A stretch of 39,524 nt of DNA, from NCBI GenBank assembly GCA_013822395.1, contig PNKK01000021.1:1-39524 (forward strand), written 5' to 3'. Made by a program: the position numbers and the translations under genes. Each line of letters opens with the position of its first letter. The first letter of the stretch is position 1. Under the pieces are notes generated by a model. The model searched no databases, had not been told where the DNA came from, and saw only the letters and a list, made by a program, of their open reading frames with translations. Source of the stretch: Anaerolinea sp. (GTDB lineage Bacteria; Chloroflexota; Limnocylindria; Limnocylindrales; CSP1-4). This document shows positions 15,740 through 24,129 of this stretch, piece after piece.

Positions 15740-18138
15740 GCCTGGGCTCCCTTCGCGGCCTGCATGGCCTTCCACACCGTCTGCGGCGTGAGCGGCATGT
15801 CGAGATGGCGAATCCCGAACGGTTTGAGGGCGTCGTTCACCGCGTTCGCGACCGCCGCCGTGCTGGCGATCGCGCCGGCCTCGCCGACCCCCTTCACCCC
15901 GATCGGGTTGACCGGGGACGGGGTGACCGTCTCGTCGAGCTCCAGGTTCGGCAGCCACGACGCCCGCGGCAGCGCGTAATCGAGCATCGAGCCCGACAGG
16001 AGCTGGCCGTCATCGCCGTAGACAGCGCCCTCCCAGAGCGCCTGGCCGACCCCCTGGACGATCCCGCCGTGCAGCTGCCCGTCCACGATCATCGGGTTGA
16101 TCTTGTTGCCGACATCGTCGACCGCCACGTACTTGACGAGATCCACCTTGCCGGTCGCCTCGTCGATCTCGACGATCGCGACATGCGTCCCGAACGGCCA
16201 GGTGCAGTTCGGGGTGTCGTGGTAGGCGGTCTCGTCGAGGTACGGCTCCATCCCCTCGGGCGCATCGAACGCGAGATCGAGGGCGAAGGCGATCTCCTGG
16301 AACGTCTTCTTCTTGTCCGGCGAGCCCTTGACTCGGTACTCGGCGCCGTCGACCTCGATGTCGTCCACCGAGGCCTCGAGCATGTGGGCGGCGTAGCGCC
16401 GGGCCTTCTCCCGGATCTTGCCGGCCGCCTTGATCGCGGCGGTGCTCCCGACCGACGAGGTCCGCGACCCGTAGCTGCCGTAGCCGAACGGCGTTCCCTG
16501 GGTGTCCGAGTGCTGGACGACGATGTCCTCCATCGGAATGCCCAGCTCGTGGCCGACGATCTGGGCATACGTCGTCTCATGGCCCTGGCCCTGCGGCTGG
16601 GTGCCCATCGTGACCACGACCTTGCCCGTCAGGTGGACCTTGATGTTGGCCGACTCCCACATCGCGGCGCCCCAACCCTCGCCCACGGCACCGATCCACT
16701 TGGACGGGGCGACGCCGCAGACCTCGATGTAGCTGGACAGGCCGACCCCCAGGTACTTGCCGCGGGTCCGGGCCTCGCCCTTGGCGGCGGCACGATCCGC
16801 GTAGCCGGCCATCGCGAGGGCCTTGTCCAGCGCCGGCTCGTAGTTGCCGGAGTCGATGTAGATCTTCGCGCCACCGCTCGCGGTGCCCAAACCGGACGGG
16901 TTCTCGTACGGGAACTTGTCCGGCGCGATGAAGTTCCGGCGGCGGATCTCGGCGGGATCCATCCCGATCTCGGCGGCGAACAGGTCCATCGCCCGCTCGA
17001 CGACGTAGGTTGCCTCGGGCCGGCCGGCGCCCCGGTAGGCGTCCACGAACACAGTGTTCGTGTAGACGCCGACGACCTCGGCGAAGACGTGCGGGATCCG
17101 GTAGCAGCCGGATAGGACGCGGGCGTAGAGCGTGGTGGGAATGCCCGGGCCGATGGTCGACAGGCGCCCGCCGAGATTCGCGTACGTCTTGACGCGCAGC
17201 CCTGTGATCTCGCCGTCGCGCTTGCCGGCGATCTCGAGGTAGGTGATGTGATCGCGGCCGTGGATCGTGGCCTGGTAGCTCTCCCGGCGCCCTTCGATCC
17301 ACTTGACCGGCCGTCCACCCAGGCGCTTCGAGGCCAGCAGGACGATCGGATAGTCGGCGTAGGTGAAGATCTTCGTCCCGAAGGCACCGCCGACGTCGGG
17401 GCTGATGCACCGGATCTTGTGCTCGGGCACGCCCATCACGAACGCGGCCAGGAGCAGCCGCTGGATATGCGGCGTCTGGCTGGACATCCAGATCGTGTAC
17501 TCGTCCGTGCCGGGGTTGTACCAGCCGATGTCGCCGCGGGTCTCCATCGGGTTCGGGATGAGCCGCTGGTTGACGAGCCGCTGACGAACGACGACCTCGG
17601 CACCGTCGATGGCGGCTGCCGTGCCGTCGCGGTCACCGACCGACCACTCGAAGACGATGTTGCTCGGGGCGTTCTCATGGAGCTGCGGGGCTCCGGGCTG
17701 GGTCGCCTTCTCGGCATCGACGACGGTCGGCAGCGGCTCCCAGTCGACGGCGATTGCCTCAACCGCGTCGAGCGCCTGCTCCGGGGTCTCGGCGACGACG
17801 GCGGCCACGCCCTCGCCGGTCCACTTGACGCTGTCCGTGGCCAGCGCTCGCGGCGAGTTGACGTTGTTCTTGAGGCCCGCGGAGCCGCCGGCCGGCCAGG
17901 CCATCGGGAGCGGGTTGTACGGGATGTCCGCGCCGACCATGACGTCGAGGACGCCGGGCATCGCCTTGGCGGCGCTCGTGTCGATCGAGCGGATGCTGGC
18001 GTGGGCGTACGGGCTGCGGAGGATGGCGCAGTGGGCCATCGACTGGAGCTTGATGTCATCGACATAGCGTCCCTTGCCGGTGATGAGGCGCTGGTCCTCC
18101 ACCCGCTTGACGCGCTTGCCGAGCATGTCGGTCGTCAT
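15736..18138 (-). CDS. coxL: Form II CoxL-type molybdenum hydroxylase large subunit
   Basis: An 800-residue molybdenum-cofactor subunit. The active-site motif is AYRGAGR at residues 367-373, which marks form II (the proven CO-oxidising form I has AYRCSFR with a Cys ligand to copper). Further signatures are GDIGWYNPGTDEYTIWMSSQ, the cofactor contact PDVGGAFGTK, and near the C-terminus KGVGEAGAIAS with the conserved catalytic Glu. Form II enzymes have been credited with slow CO oxidation in some bacteria, but many may hydroxylate other small aldehydes or heterocycles. The start is ATG 18138, with 10 bp between it and the CoxS stop. No form I motif is present, so CO as the substrate is unproven. 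Confidence 0.95.
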   Translation of the reverse strand: MTTDMLGKRVKRVEDQRLITGKGRYVDDIKLQSMAHCAILRSPYAHASIRSIDTSAAKAMPGVLDVMVGADIPYNPLPMAWPAGGSAGLKNNVNSPRALATDSVKWTGEGVAAVVAETPEQALDAVEAIAVDWEPLPTVVDAEKATQPGAPQLHENAPSNIVFEWSVGDRDGTAAAIDGAEVVVRQRLVNQRLIPNPMETRGDIGWYNPGTDEYTIWMSSQTPHIQRLLLAAFVMGVPEHKIRCISPDVGGAFGTKIFTYADYPIVLLASKRLGGRPVKWIEGRRESYQATIHGRDHITYLEIAGKRDGEITGLRVKTYANLGGRLSTIGPGIPTTLYARVLSGCYRIPHVFAEVVGVYTNTVFVDAYRGAGRPEATYVVERAMDLFAAEIGMDPAEIRRRNFIAPDKFPYENPSGLGTASGGAKIYIDSGNYEPALDKALAMAGYADRAAAKGEARTRGKYLGVGLSSYIEVCGVAPSKWIGAVGEGWGAAMWESANIKVHLTGKVVVTMGTQPQGQGHETTYAQIVGHELGIPMEDIVVQHSDTQGTPFGYGSYGSRTSSVGSTAAIKAAGKIREKARRYAAHMLEASVDDIEVDGAEYRVKGSPDKKKTFQEIAFALDLAFDAPEGMEPYLDETAYHDTPNCTWPFGTHVAIVEIDEATGKVDLVKYVAVDDVGNKINPMIVDGQLHGGIVQGVGQALWEGAVYGDDGQLLSGSMLDYALPRASWLPNLELDETVTPSPVNPIGVKGVGEAGAIASTAAVANAVNDALKPFGIRHLDMPLTPQTVWKAMQAAKGAQA

Positions 18139-18148
18139 CTCAGCCCCC

Positions 18149-18631
18149 TCAGCCGGCCGCGCCGGCGCGGACCGTCGTGGCCGCCGCGCGGATCGCGGTG
18201 ACGATGTTCTGGTAGCCGGTGCAGCGGCAGAAGTTGCCCGCGATCGCGTGCCGGATCTCGTCGTCGGTGGGATCTGTCGTGCGCGCCAGCAGGTCCGCCG
18301 CCGACATGATCATTCCCGGCGTGCAGAAGCCGCACTGGAGACCGTGGTTCTCCCAGAAGGCGGCCTGGAGCGGGTGGAGGCCATCGGCCGTGGCCATGCC
18401 CTCGATGGTGGTCACGTTCGCGCCGTCCGCCTGGACGGCGAGCACCGTGCACGACTTCACGGACTTGCCGTCAAGGGTGACGGTGCATGCGCCGCACTGC
18501 GAGGTATCGCAGGCGATGTGGGTCCCCGTCAGGTCGAGGTCCTCGCGGAGGAGCTGGACCAGGAGCCGTCTCGGCTCCACGTCCACCTCGCGGGGCACTC
18601 CGTTGACGACGAGCGAGACATGCTCGGCCAC
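18149..18631 (-). CDS. coxS: CO dehydrogenase-type small subunit, two [2Fe-2S] clusters
   Basis: A 160-residue iron-sulphur subunit. The first [2Fe-2S] site is [16 protein letters not shown]...C (plant ferredoxin type). The second is [10 protein letters not shown] followed by CRCTGYQNI in the helical domain. It relays electrons from the molybdenum site of CoxL to the FAD of CoxM. The start is GTG 18631, chosen because a strong AAGGAGGTC sits 5-7 bases upstream; an in-frame extension upstream has no such support. It is the first gene of the S-L-M operon. The 180 bp before it, up to the MetE-like gene, show no clear promoter. Confidence 0.95.
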   Translation of the reverse strand: MAEHVSLVVNGVPREVDVEPRRLLVQLLREDLDLTGTHIACDTSQCGACTVTLDGKSVKSCTVLAVQADGANVTTIEGMATADGLHPLQAAFWENHGLQCGFCTPGMIMSAADLLARTTDPTDDEIRHAIAGNFCRCTGYQNIVTAIRAAATTVRAGAAG

Positions 18632-18811
18632 GGGCCGACCTCCTTCCGTCAGGACACGTTGACGTGTGGTTGAGGCGCGCAGACGGAGCCCGGGGACCGC
18701 CGGTCCTCGCCACGCCGCCCGGGGGATCGCGTGTCGCCGCCGGCCTCGGAGAAGGGGTCGATGATGCGCCTGGGAGGGTCCGAAATCAAGCCGCAATTGG
18801 GATGCGACTGC

Positions 18812-19855
18812 TCAGGGTCGGCGGATCTGCCGACGAACGTAGCGGCCGGCTGCCGCACTCCGGATGTCGATCGCTCGTGGGTCCAGGTGGGCGGCCGCTT
18901 CTGCCGACGGCAGCGACGCGAGCCGAGCGGCCTCACCGAGACGCCGGAGCTTCCGCTCAGCGAGATCCCAGGAGAGCCCGGCGAGACTCCCGGCCGTCGC
19001 GAAGCCCACTCGGTCGCGCCCACGCCCGTTCGACGAAGCCGCATACGCCGCGGCCCACAGGAGTAGCTCGGGACCGTCGTCGCTCGGGTGGCGGGGAGAC
19101 AGAGCACCGGCGACGATCCCTCGGTCGCCCGGCACGTCCCGGACGAGCCGCCAGTTGTCCGGCCCGTCGATGAGATCGACCGCCAGGCTCGAATACGGCG
19201 CCGCGAGGATCGTCTCGACGCCGGCCGCGTCGGCACTTCCACCGACGAGGGCCAGGGAGAGGTGAACCCCACCGATCCCGTCGGTCAATGCGAGGTGCGC
19301 TTCGCGGAAGAGGCGCCGCTCGACCTCGTCCGTGCCGATCAGGTGCGCATCGCGCTCCTCGATCTCGACCAACGGGCAGCCGGCCTCGACGAGCGCCACG
19401 ATCTCGGACCGGAGCGCGGCGGCGAACGCCATCGTCAGGGCGGCACGGTCTGACGTGCCAGCCGACCTGGCGCGGTTGACGCGACCCGGGGCCACACGCC
19501 GTCCGAGCGTGAACGGGCCCGGCAGGGCCTGCTTGACCGCTCGGGGTGTCGTGCGGGCGGCAAATCGCCAGGCATCGACGGTCAGCGGCCCAGTCCACCT
19601 GGGAAGAGACCGTGCCGTCGCGGCGACTCCACCGCCGGCGCCGGCGGTCGCCGCCAGGCCCTCGAGTCCCGTCACGGGCCCGACGAATCCTCTCCAGCGG
19701 AGGCGGCCGTCGGTGACCGGTTCCAGCCCGGCGGACTCCTGCGCCTCGACGACGCGGGCCACCAGGACGTCGACGTCGGCCGAACGGGACGATCCACTGC
19801 CGACCGGCTCGGGAAGGGGCGGTCGGGGAAGACCGCCGAGGAGGGTTGCGAACAT
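18812..19855 (-). CDS. MetE-like (cobalamin-independent methionine synthase C-terminal fold) protein
   Basis: A 347-residue TIM-barrel protein resembling the C-terminal half of MetE. Family-like segments are AQESAGLEPVTDGRLRW near the N-terminus and KQALPGPFTLGR near residue 110. MetE binds zinc through an HxC pair and a distal Cys. Here the aligned segment reads GVHLSLAL, with Ser where the Cys should be, and I see no distal Cys in the last 100 residues. It may therefore not be a thiol methyltransferase at all. The start is ATG 19855; the open frame continues upstream without a better start. It lies 180 bp upstream of coxS on the same strand and could be co-transcribed. Confidence 0.72.
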   Translation of the reverse strand: MFATLLGGLPRPPLPEPVGSGSSRSADVDVLVARVVEAQESAGLEPVTDGRLRWRGFVGPVTGLEGLAATAGAGGGVAATARSLPRWTGPLTVDAWRFAARTTPRAVKQALPGPFTLGRRVAPGRVNRARSAGTSDRAALTMAFAAALRSEIVALVEAGCPLVEIEERDAHLIGTDEVERRLFREAHLALTDGIGGVHLSLALVGGSADAAGVETILAAPYSSLAVDLIDGPDNWRLVRDVPGDRGIVAGALSPRHPSDDGPELLLWAAAYAASSNGRGRDRVGFATAGSLAGLSWDLAERKLRRLGEAARLASLPSAEAAAHLDPRAIDIRSAAAGRYVRRQIRRP

Positions 19856-19947
19856 CGGGCGTCCGATCGTAGCACCGGCCCAGGCCCGGATGACAGACCG
19901 GATAGCCAGACCTGAGGTCAGACCGAAGGGTCCCCGCGTCCCAGAGG

Positions 19948-21132
19948 TCAGACCGTGAGGCCGCCCACGACCAGGCCAACCGCGATCATTCCGACGAGGG
20001 AGATCACGCCGATCGCCGCGGCGAGCACCGGCGGGACCATGCGCCCGCCCGGGTCGCCCCCCTGCCAGAAGCTTCGAAGCGTCCGGACGCGTCCCGGTGG
20101 CACGAAGAGCCCGAGCCACAGGCCCGCGGCGAGCCCCCCGAGGTGAGCGGCGTTGTCGATGCCCGGAACGATGAACCCGAACACGAGGTTGATGAGGACG
20201 ATCGAACCGAGCTGCGGGACGATCCCCCGGGCGCGACGGTCCAGGACCGGGTTATGGATGCGCGTCCCCGCCAGAAGCACCCCGACGAGTCCGAAGATCG
20301 CTCCCGACGCACCCACACTGTCTGCCGGGGAGAAGATGAAGCTCGCGGTCGAGGCCGCGGCCGCCGTCAGCAGGTAGAACGCGCCGAACGTCGCGGACCC
20401 CCAGATCCCCTCGACGAGCGGGCCGATGAGGTACAGCGCGTACATGTTGAACGCCAGGTGGATGAGGTTCGCGTGGACGAGCGTCACCGACAGGAGGCGA
20501 TAGAGCTCGCCCTGGGCAAGGGCCGACTTGTCGAGCTGAAGGGCCTGGAACAGCGGGAACCCGCCCGAGGACAGCCCGTAGAACGACGTGACGACCGTCA
20601 GACCGAGGACGAGGTAGGCGAGCGGCACGGCCGGGCCGTCGCCCCGGCTCCGCGCGAAGTAGCGCCGCGCCGCGCCGGTGTCCCCGGTCTCCTTGGCGAG
20701 CCAGCCGAGGCGCGCTGCGATCTCCGTCTTGTCCTCGACCGGCGCCCGGCGATCCGCCTCTCTGTAGGCCGTGATCGCCTCGCGGAGCTCCCCGGACCGG
20801 ACTCGCGCCGCCGCGACGTTCCGCCACGCCGGATACGTGCTCGGGGTTTCAGGCAGCTGCAGAACGGCCTGCCACGACCCGAGCGCCTCTTCCTCGAGAT
20901 CCAGGCGATAGAGCGCCTCGCCCAGGCCGAGCAACGCGGACGCTGTGACGGCGGGGTCGTCGAAGCCGGTGACGCGCTGGAAGTGACGGGCCGCCGGCTC
21001 GAAGTCGCCGGCCTCCAGGAGCTCCCGGCCTCGCACCACCAGGGCAACCGCGGACGGCCGATCGAGCGGTCCGACGGACCGGAGGGCGGCGTCGAGGTCG
21101 ATCGGGCCGTCGCCCACGGGATCCTGGTCCAT
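19948..21132 (-). CDS. Rhomboid-family intramembrane serine protease with N-terminal TPR region
   Basis: A 394-residue protein. Residues about 25-165 form TPR-like helical hairpins (for example ELLEAGDFEPAARHFQRV and ALYRLDLEEEALGSWQAVL). Membrane segments begin at about 170. The rhomboid catalytic dyad is Ser277 in GASGAIFG and His330 in NAAHLGG, and the HANLIHLAFNMYALY segment matches the conserved oxyanion helix. It should cut membrane proteins within the bilayer, and the cytoplasmic TPR part may bring in partners or substrates. The start is ATG 21132. The 92 bp to the next gene contain a repeated GAGGTCAGACCG. It could stand alone as a transcript. Confidence 0.93.
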   Translation of the reverse strand: MDQDPVGDGPIDLDAALRSVGPLDRPSAVALVVRGRELLEAGDFEPAARHFQRVTGFDDPAVTASALLGLGEALYRLDLEEEALGSWQAVLQLPETPSTYPAWRNVAAARVRSGELREAITAYREADRRAPVEDKTEIAARLGWLAKETGDTGAARRYFARSRGDGPAVPLAYLVLGLTVVTSFYGLSSGGFPLFQALQLDKSALAQGELYRLLSVTLVHANLIHLAFNMYALYLIGPLVEGIWGSATFGAFYLLTAAAASTASFIFSPADSVGASGAIFGLVGVLLAGTRIHNPVLDRRARGIVPQLGSIVLINLVFGFIVPGIDNAAHLGGLAAGLWLGLFVPPGRVRTLRSFWQGGDPGGRMVPPVLAAAIGVISLVGMIAVGLVVGGLTV

Positions 21133-21369
21133 CAGCGGGGACGATACTAGACGGACGGCGTGCGGGGCGATTCACCAAGGAACCGTGACGATCTCGCCGG
21201 CGTTCCGGGACGCGTTCCGGCGGCGGCGGCGCCTCGTCCCGGTGGACTTCGTTCTACGAGTGGCGGCGCGAGGGCAAGGTCCGCCAGCCGTTTCGAAACG
21301 TCCGGCCGGACGCTCGGTCGCCCTCGCCAAGGCCGATCGACTGCGCCGCCGGAGCGCTCTTGACCGCAG

Positions 21370-21909
21370 CTACACCCGGTCCACCGCCAGCTCGCGAGAC
21401 GTCGCCGCCCACGCCTCGGCCGGCAGGACGCCCGCATTCAGGCGCGCAGCGAGCGCGCCAACGAAGCCCGCGAACGTGCCGTCCGGATCGCTTGGAGGCG
21501 CCTGCAGCTCGATCGCGCCGTCCGGTAGGTCAGCAGGGACCCCACGGCCATTGCCCGCCGCGTCGTCGACTACAACGAGCGCTGCCCCAGACCAGCTCGC
21601 GTGCTCTGAGGCCGTGACCACGACGGCCCGCGCGGCCCCGACGGTGACGATGACCCGGACGTCGGGCAGGTAGCGCAGCGCGAGGTCGATGTCCGCGGGT
21701 TCAAGCTCGCGCGCCGGCCCGCGCAGGACCGCCGCGTGTCCAATCTGCGCGGCGGCCAGTTCGAGGATCTGCCGGTCACCGTCCGGGTCGTCCGGGACCA
21801 CGCCGACGGCCTGCACCTCAGCCCCACCCGCTGCGGCACGAACCGCGACCGCCCCCGCGGACAGGCGCCTCGAACCCCTGACAACCAGTTCCCCGCACAC
21901 GACGATCAC
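21370..21909 (-). CDS. Shortened PfkB/ribokinase-fold-like protein, probably not catalytic
   Basis: A 179-residue protein if it starts at GTG 21909 (VIVVCGELVVRG, like the first strand of PfkB kinases); the frame is open to GTG 22005, giving 211 residues. The middle segment AGGAEVQAVGVVPDDPDGDRQ resembles the PfkB core. Near the C-terminus SDPDGTFAGFVGALAARL sits where kinases have GAGDxFxxGF, but the catalytic GAGD is lost. Normal PfkB kinases are about 300 residues, so about a third is missing. It may be a regulatory relative or a decaying gene. The reading frame is intact and its codon pattern is normal for the window. The start is uncertain and no Shine-Dalgarno site is clear. Confidence 0.55.
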   Translation of the reverse strand: MIVVCGELVVRGSRRLSAGAVAVRAAAGGAEVQAVGVVPDDPDGDRQILELAAAQIGHAAVLRGPARELEPADIDLALRYLPDVRVIVTVGAARAVVVTASEHASWSGAALVVVDDAAGNGRGVPADLPDGAIELQAPPSDPDGTFAGFVGALAARLNAGVLPAEAWAATSRELAVDRV

Positions 21910-22064
21910 AGGCTCAGGGTAACTTGCGCGGATCCGGTGCGTGGGCGCACCCGTCTCGATGCGTAGTCGCACCGGCGACATTGCCGCCACATACAACCCC
22001 GACACGGTGCTTGCATTGAAAGGAGCGGGCCTCGTCGAGCAGGCGAACGGAACCCGGTCGCCCG

Positions 22065-22844
22065 TCAGTCTGGGGTCTCGGATGGCTTCGGGGTGTCGGA
22101 CGGGCGCGGGGAGTCGCTCGGCTCCGGTGAGGAGTCATCGCCGGAGCTCGGGGATGGCGACGCGCCGTCGTCGTTCGATGGGCGAGGGGATGCCGTGGGG
22201 CTCGAACTCGGCGCGGTCGAGCTCGGAGATGGTCCGCGGTCGTCCGAGGGCTCTGGTCCGTGGCTGTCGCTCGGCCCGGGTTCGGCATTCTCGCTCGGCT
22301 CGGCGCTCTCGCTCGGCTCGGCGCTCTCGCTCGGCTCGGGTGAGGTCGAGGCACCGGGTGGCGGGGCCGTGGGAGCAGGCGACGGTGACGGCCGGGGCGG
22401 CGGCGTGATCACCGACGGTGAGGGTGAGGCGGCGTCGAGGAACCCGAGCGCCCCGGCAGCACCGTACGCGGCGACCCCTGTGAGCGAGGTGCCGATGACC
22501 AGGAGGGCGAGGACGTAGGCGAGCGCGAGTCCCCGTGCGCCGGCGGGCCGGCCGGGGCCGCCGGCCGCCACCGCCCACGCATCACGGACGCTGAGCGCCA
22601 GCCCGGCAAGACCCGGATGTGCGCGCAGCGCGGCGAGGAACCCGGCGCGGCGCGGTGCCGGCTCCATGGCGACGGCGGCCATCACCCGATCGGCGAAGCT
22701 CGCGGACGGCGCGATGGACTCGACCGGCAACGCAGCTTCAAGTTCGCGAGCCGCGGACCAGGCGGAGGCCAGCTCCGCGTCGCTCGGTCCGACGTCGGCG
22801 CCGGAGAGCTCGCTCGGGCGGAAGGAGCCGGGTGTCTGACTCAT
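22065..22844 (-). CDS. Membrane anti-sigma-factor-like protein with acidic Ser/Pro tail
   Basis: A 259-residue protein whose ATG at 22844 overlaps the sigma factor stop (ATGA), the classic sigma/anti-sigma arrangement. Residues 1-105 are cytoplasmic and hold an Ala/Glu-rich helical part (SAWSAARELEAALPVES). One membrane helix follows (about 106-135, LALAYVLALLVIG). The last 125 residues are low-complexity Ser/Pro/Glu/Asp, expected outside the cell. I see no HxxxCxxC zinc anti-sigma motif, so the pairing rests on gene order and topology. An 18-bp DNA repeat encoding SESAEP is inside the tail (22290-22340). The tail closely resembles that of the protein encoded at 23573-24046. Confidence 0.72.
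   Translation of the reverse strand: MSQTPGSFRPSELSGADVGPSDAELASAWSAARELEAALPVESIAPSASFADRVMAAVAMEPAPRRAGFLAALRAHPGLAGLALSVRDAWAVAAGGPGRPAGARGLALAYVLALLVIGTSLTGVAAYGAAGALGFLDAASPSPSVITPPPRPSPSPAPTAPPPGASTSPEPSESAEPSESAEPSENAEPGPSDSHGPEPSDDRGPSPSSTAPSSSPTASPRPSNDDGASPSPSSGDDSSPEPSDSPRPSDTPKPSETPD
22290..22340. repeat. 18-bp in-frame tandem repeat
   Basis: Two full copies and one 15-base partial copy of CTCGCTCGGCTCGGCGCT. It encodes the SESAEP units in the acidic tail of the anti-sigma-like protein. The unit length keeps the reading frame, so copy number can change without breaking the gene. Confidence 0.85.
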
Positions 22845-23545
22845 CGGTCTCCTCCCTCGCTGAGGCGGTCTCGCAGCCGGATCAGGCCACGGTGCAGATG
22901 CGTCTTCACGGTACCGAGCGGGCGCCCGGTGATGGTGGCGATCTCGTCGAGCGAGCGCTCGGCGAAGAAGCGCAGGGCGACGACCTCGCGGTACGGCTCG
23001 TCGAGCTGGGCAACCGCGGCCCGGACCGATCGTTGGCGCTCGCCGCGGAGGGCAATCCCCTCGGGATCCGAGCCGCCCCCGGCAGGGAGGGCGTTGAGGC
23101 GGTCGTCATGATCCTCACCCGGTGCGGGCCGAACCCAGGTGACGGTCTTTCGTCGGGCGGCCTGCCGAATTGCCAGCCGAAGAGCGATCCGGGCGAGCCA
23201 CGCTCCGAACGGGCCGTCGCCTCGCCACGTCGCCAGCGAACGGTAGGCGATCACGAACGCCTCCTGGGCGACATCCTCCGCCTCGGTGAGGTCGCCGAGG
23301 ACTCGGTGGCACGCCCGGACGACTGCGGCCGACTCCCGATCCACGAGGATCCGGAAGGCGTCGCGATCGCCGCTGAGGACGGCCGCGACGATCGCGCGCT
23401 CATCGGTCGAAGCAGCGGCGGCCCGGGTGGCCGTCGTCGGGTCGATGGGTCGTCTCCACGGCTCCGACCCCTCCGGCGATCTGCCGGATGGGGTCGGCCC
23501 CATGGTGACGGGTTCGGGGGGCTGCCATACGGAGCCGTTCGTCAC
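22841..23545 (-). CDS. ECF-type RNA polymerase sigma factor
   Basis: A 234-residue sigma-70 family ECF factor. Region 2 spans about residues 60-130 (DRDAFRILVDRESAAVVRAC, DLTEAEDVAQEAFVIAYRSL). Region 4 spans about 170-225 (AVAQLDEPYREVVALRFF, SLDEIATITGRPLGTVKTHL). It directs RNA polymerase to a stress- or surface-responsive regulon. GTG 23545 gives an N-terminal Pro/Ser-rich extension of about 40 residues; an internal ATG at 23503 is a good alternative. The downstream gene encodes the likely anti-sigma factor. The upstream gene, 27 bp away, encodes a membrane protein with an acidic tail. Confidence 0.94.
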   Translation of the reverse strand: MTNGSVWQPPEPVTMGPTPSGRSPEGSEPWRRPIDPTTATRAAAASTDERAIVAAVLSGDRDAFRILVDRESAAVVRACHRVLGDLTEAEDVAQEAFVIAYRSLATWRGDGPFGAWLARIALRLAIRQAARRKTVTWVRPAPGEDHDDRLNALPAGGGSDPEGIALRGERQRSVRAAVAQLDEPYREVVALRFFAERSLDEIATITGRPLGTVKTHLHRGLIRLRDRLSEGGDR

Positions 23546-23572
23546 GTCTCGGCGAGTCCGGACGGAACGTGA

Positions 23573-24046
23573 TCAACCCTGACCGCTGTTGTCGTCCGCC
23601 GGCTCCGGTGAGCTGTCGTCGCCACCGTGGTCGTCGGATGCCTCGGGCGACTCGGACGGCTCGGCGCCGTGGTCGTCGGATGCCTCGGGCGACTCGGACG
23701 GCTCCGGGCTATGGTCGTCGGATGCCTCGGGCGACTCGGACGGCTCGGCGCCGTGGTCGTCGGATGCCTCGGGCGAGGCCGAAGCGTCGTCGTTGACGCC
23801 CTGGTCGTCGCTGCTGTCATCCGAGGCCTCCGGGCTCTCGCTCGCCCCGGGCGTCTTGGACGGCTCTGGGCTCTCGCTCGCCTTGGGCGTCTCGGGTCGG
23901 GTCGACGCCGTCGGGGAACTGTTGCTCGCCCGGTCGCCGGAATTCGCGATCTGGTCCGCCGCAAAGGCACCGCCGACGATGAGCAGGAGGCTCACCACCG
24001 CGACGCCGATCGTTCGCACGGCCCGCAGGCCGAACCGCTCTGTCAT
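23573..24046 (-). CDS. Small membrane-anchored protein with acidic tandem-repeat tail
   Basis: A 157-residue protein of no recognised family. The start ATG 24046 (MTERFGLRAVRTIGVAVV) has GAGG upstream; the open frame runs back to 24133 into the leader. After about 12 residues comes one hydrophobic segment (VAVVSLLLIVGGAFAADQIA) that serves as a signal anchor. The rest is Ser/Glu/Asp/Pro-rich, with a 14-residue unit like GAEPSESPEASDDH repeated nearly four times. It should be exposed outside the membrane and strongly negative, perhaps binding cations or sensing the envelope. It is the first gene of the operon with the ECF sigma factor and its anti-sigma-like partner. The function is unknown. 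Confidence 0.7.
   Translation of the reverse strand: MTERFGLRAVRTIGVAVVSLLLIVGGAFAADQIANSGDRASNSSPTASTRPETPKASESPEPSKTPGASESPEASDDSSDDQGVNDDASASPEASDDHGAEPSESPEASDDHSPEPSESPEASDDHGAEPSESPEASDDHGGDDSSPEPADDNSGQG
23627..23780. repeat. 42-bp in-frame tandem repeat
   Basis: About 3.7 copies of a 42-bp unit with starts at 23627, 23669, 23711 and 23753. The first two-thirds of each copy (GTGGTCGTCGGATGCCTCGG onward) are nearly identical. It encodes the 14-residue acidic unit of the small membrane protein and is likely to vary in length between strains. Confidence 0.9.
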
Positions 24047-24129
24047 CTGATCTGGCACCTCATGTCCCCCGGTTCCATGACCGGGTCCGTACGTGAGTCC
24101 TGAGACGGCGGAGAGCGAAAAGGTTTCAA

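Noticed and set aside
15736..18138. Calling CoxL a proven CO dehydrogenase.
   Set aside because: The form I motif AYRCSFR is missing, so CO as substrate is not supported by sequence.
21133..21369. Possible small gene between the rhomboid and PfkB-like genes.
   Set aside because: Frames in both strands are short, Arg/Pro-rich and lack a ribosome binding site or recognisable motif.
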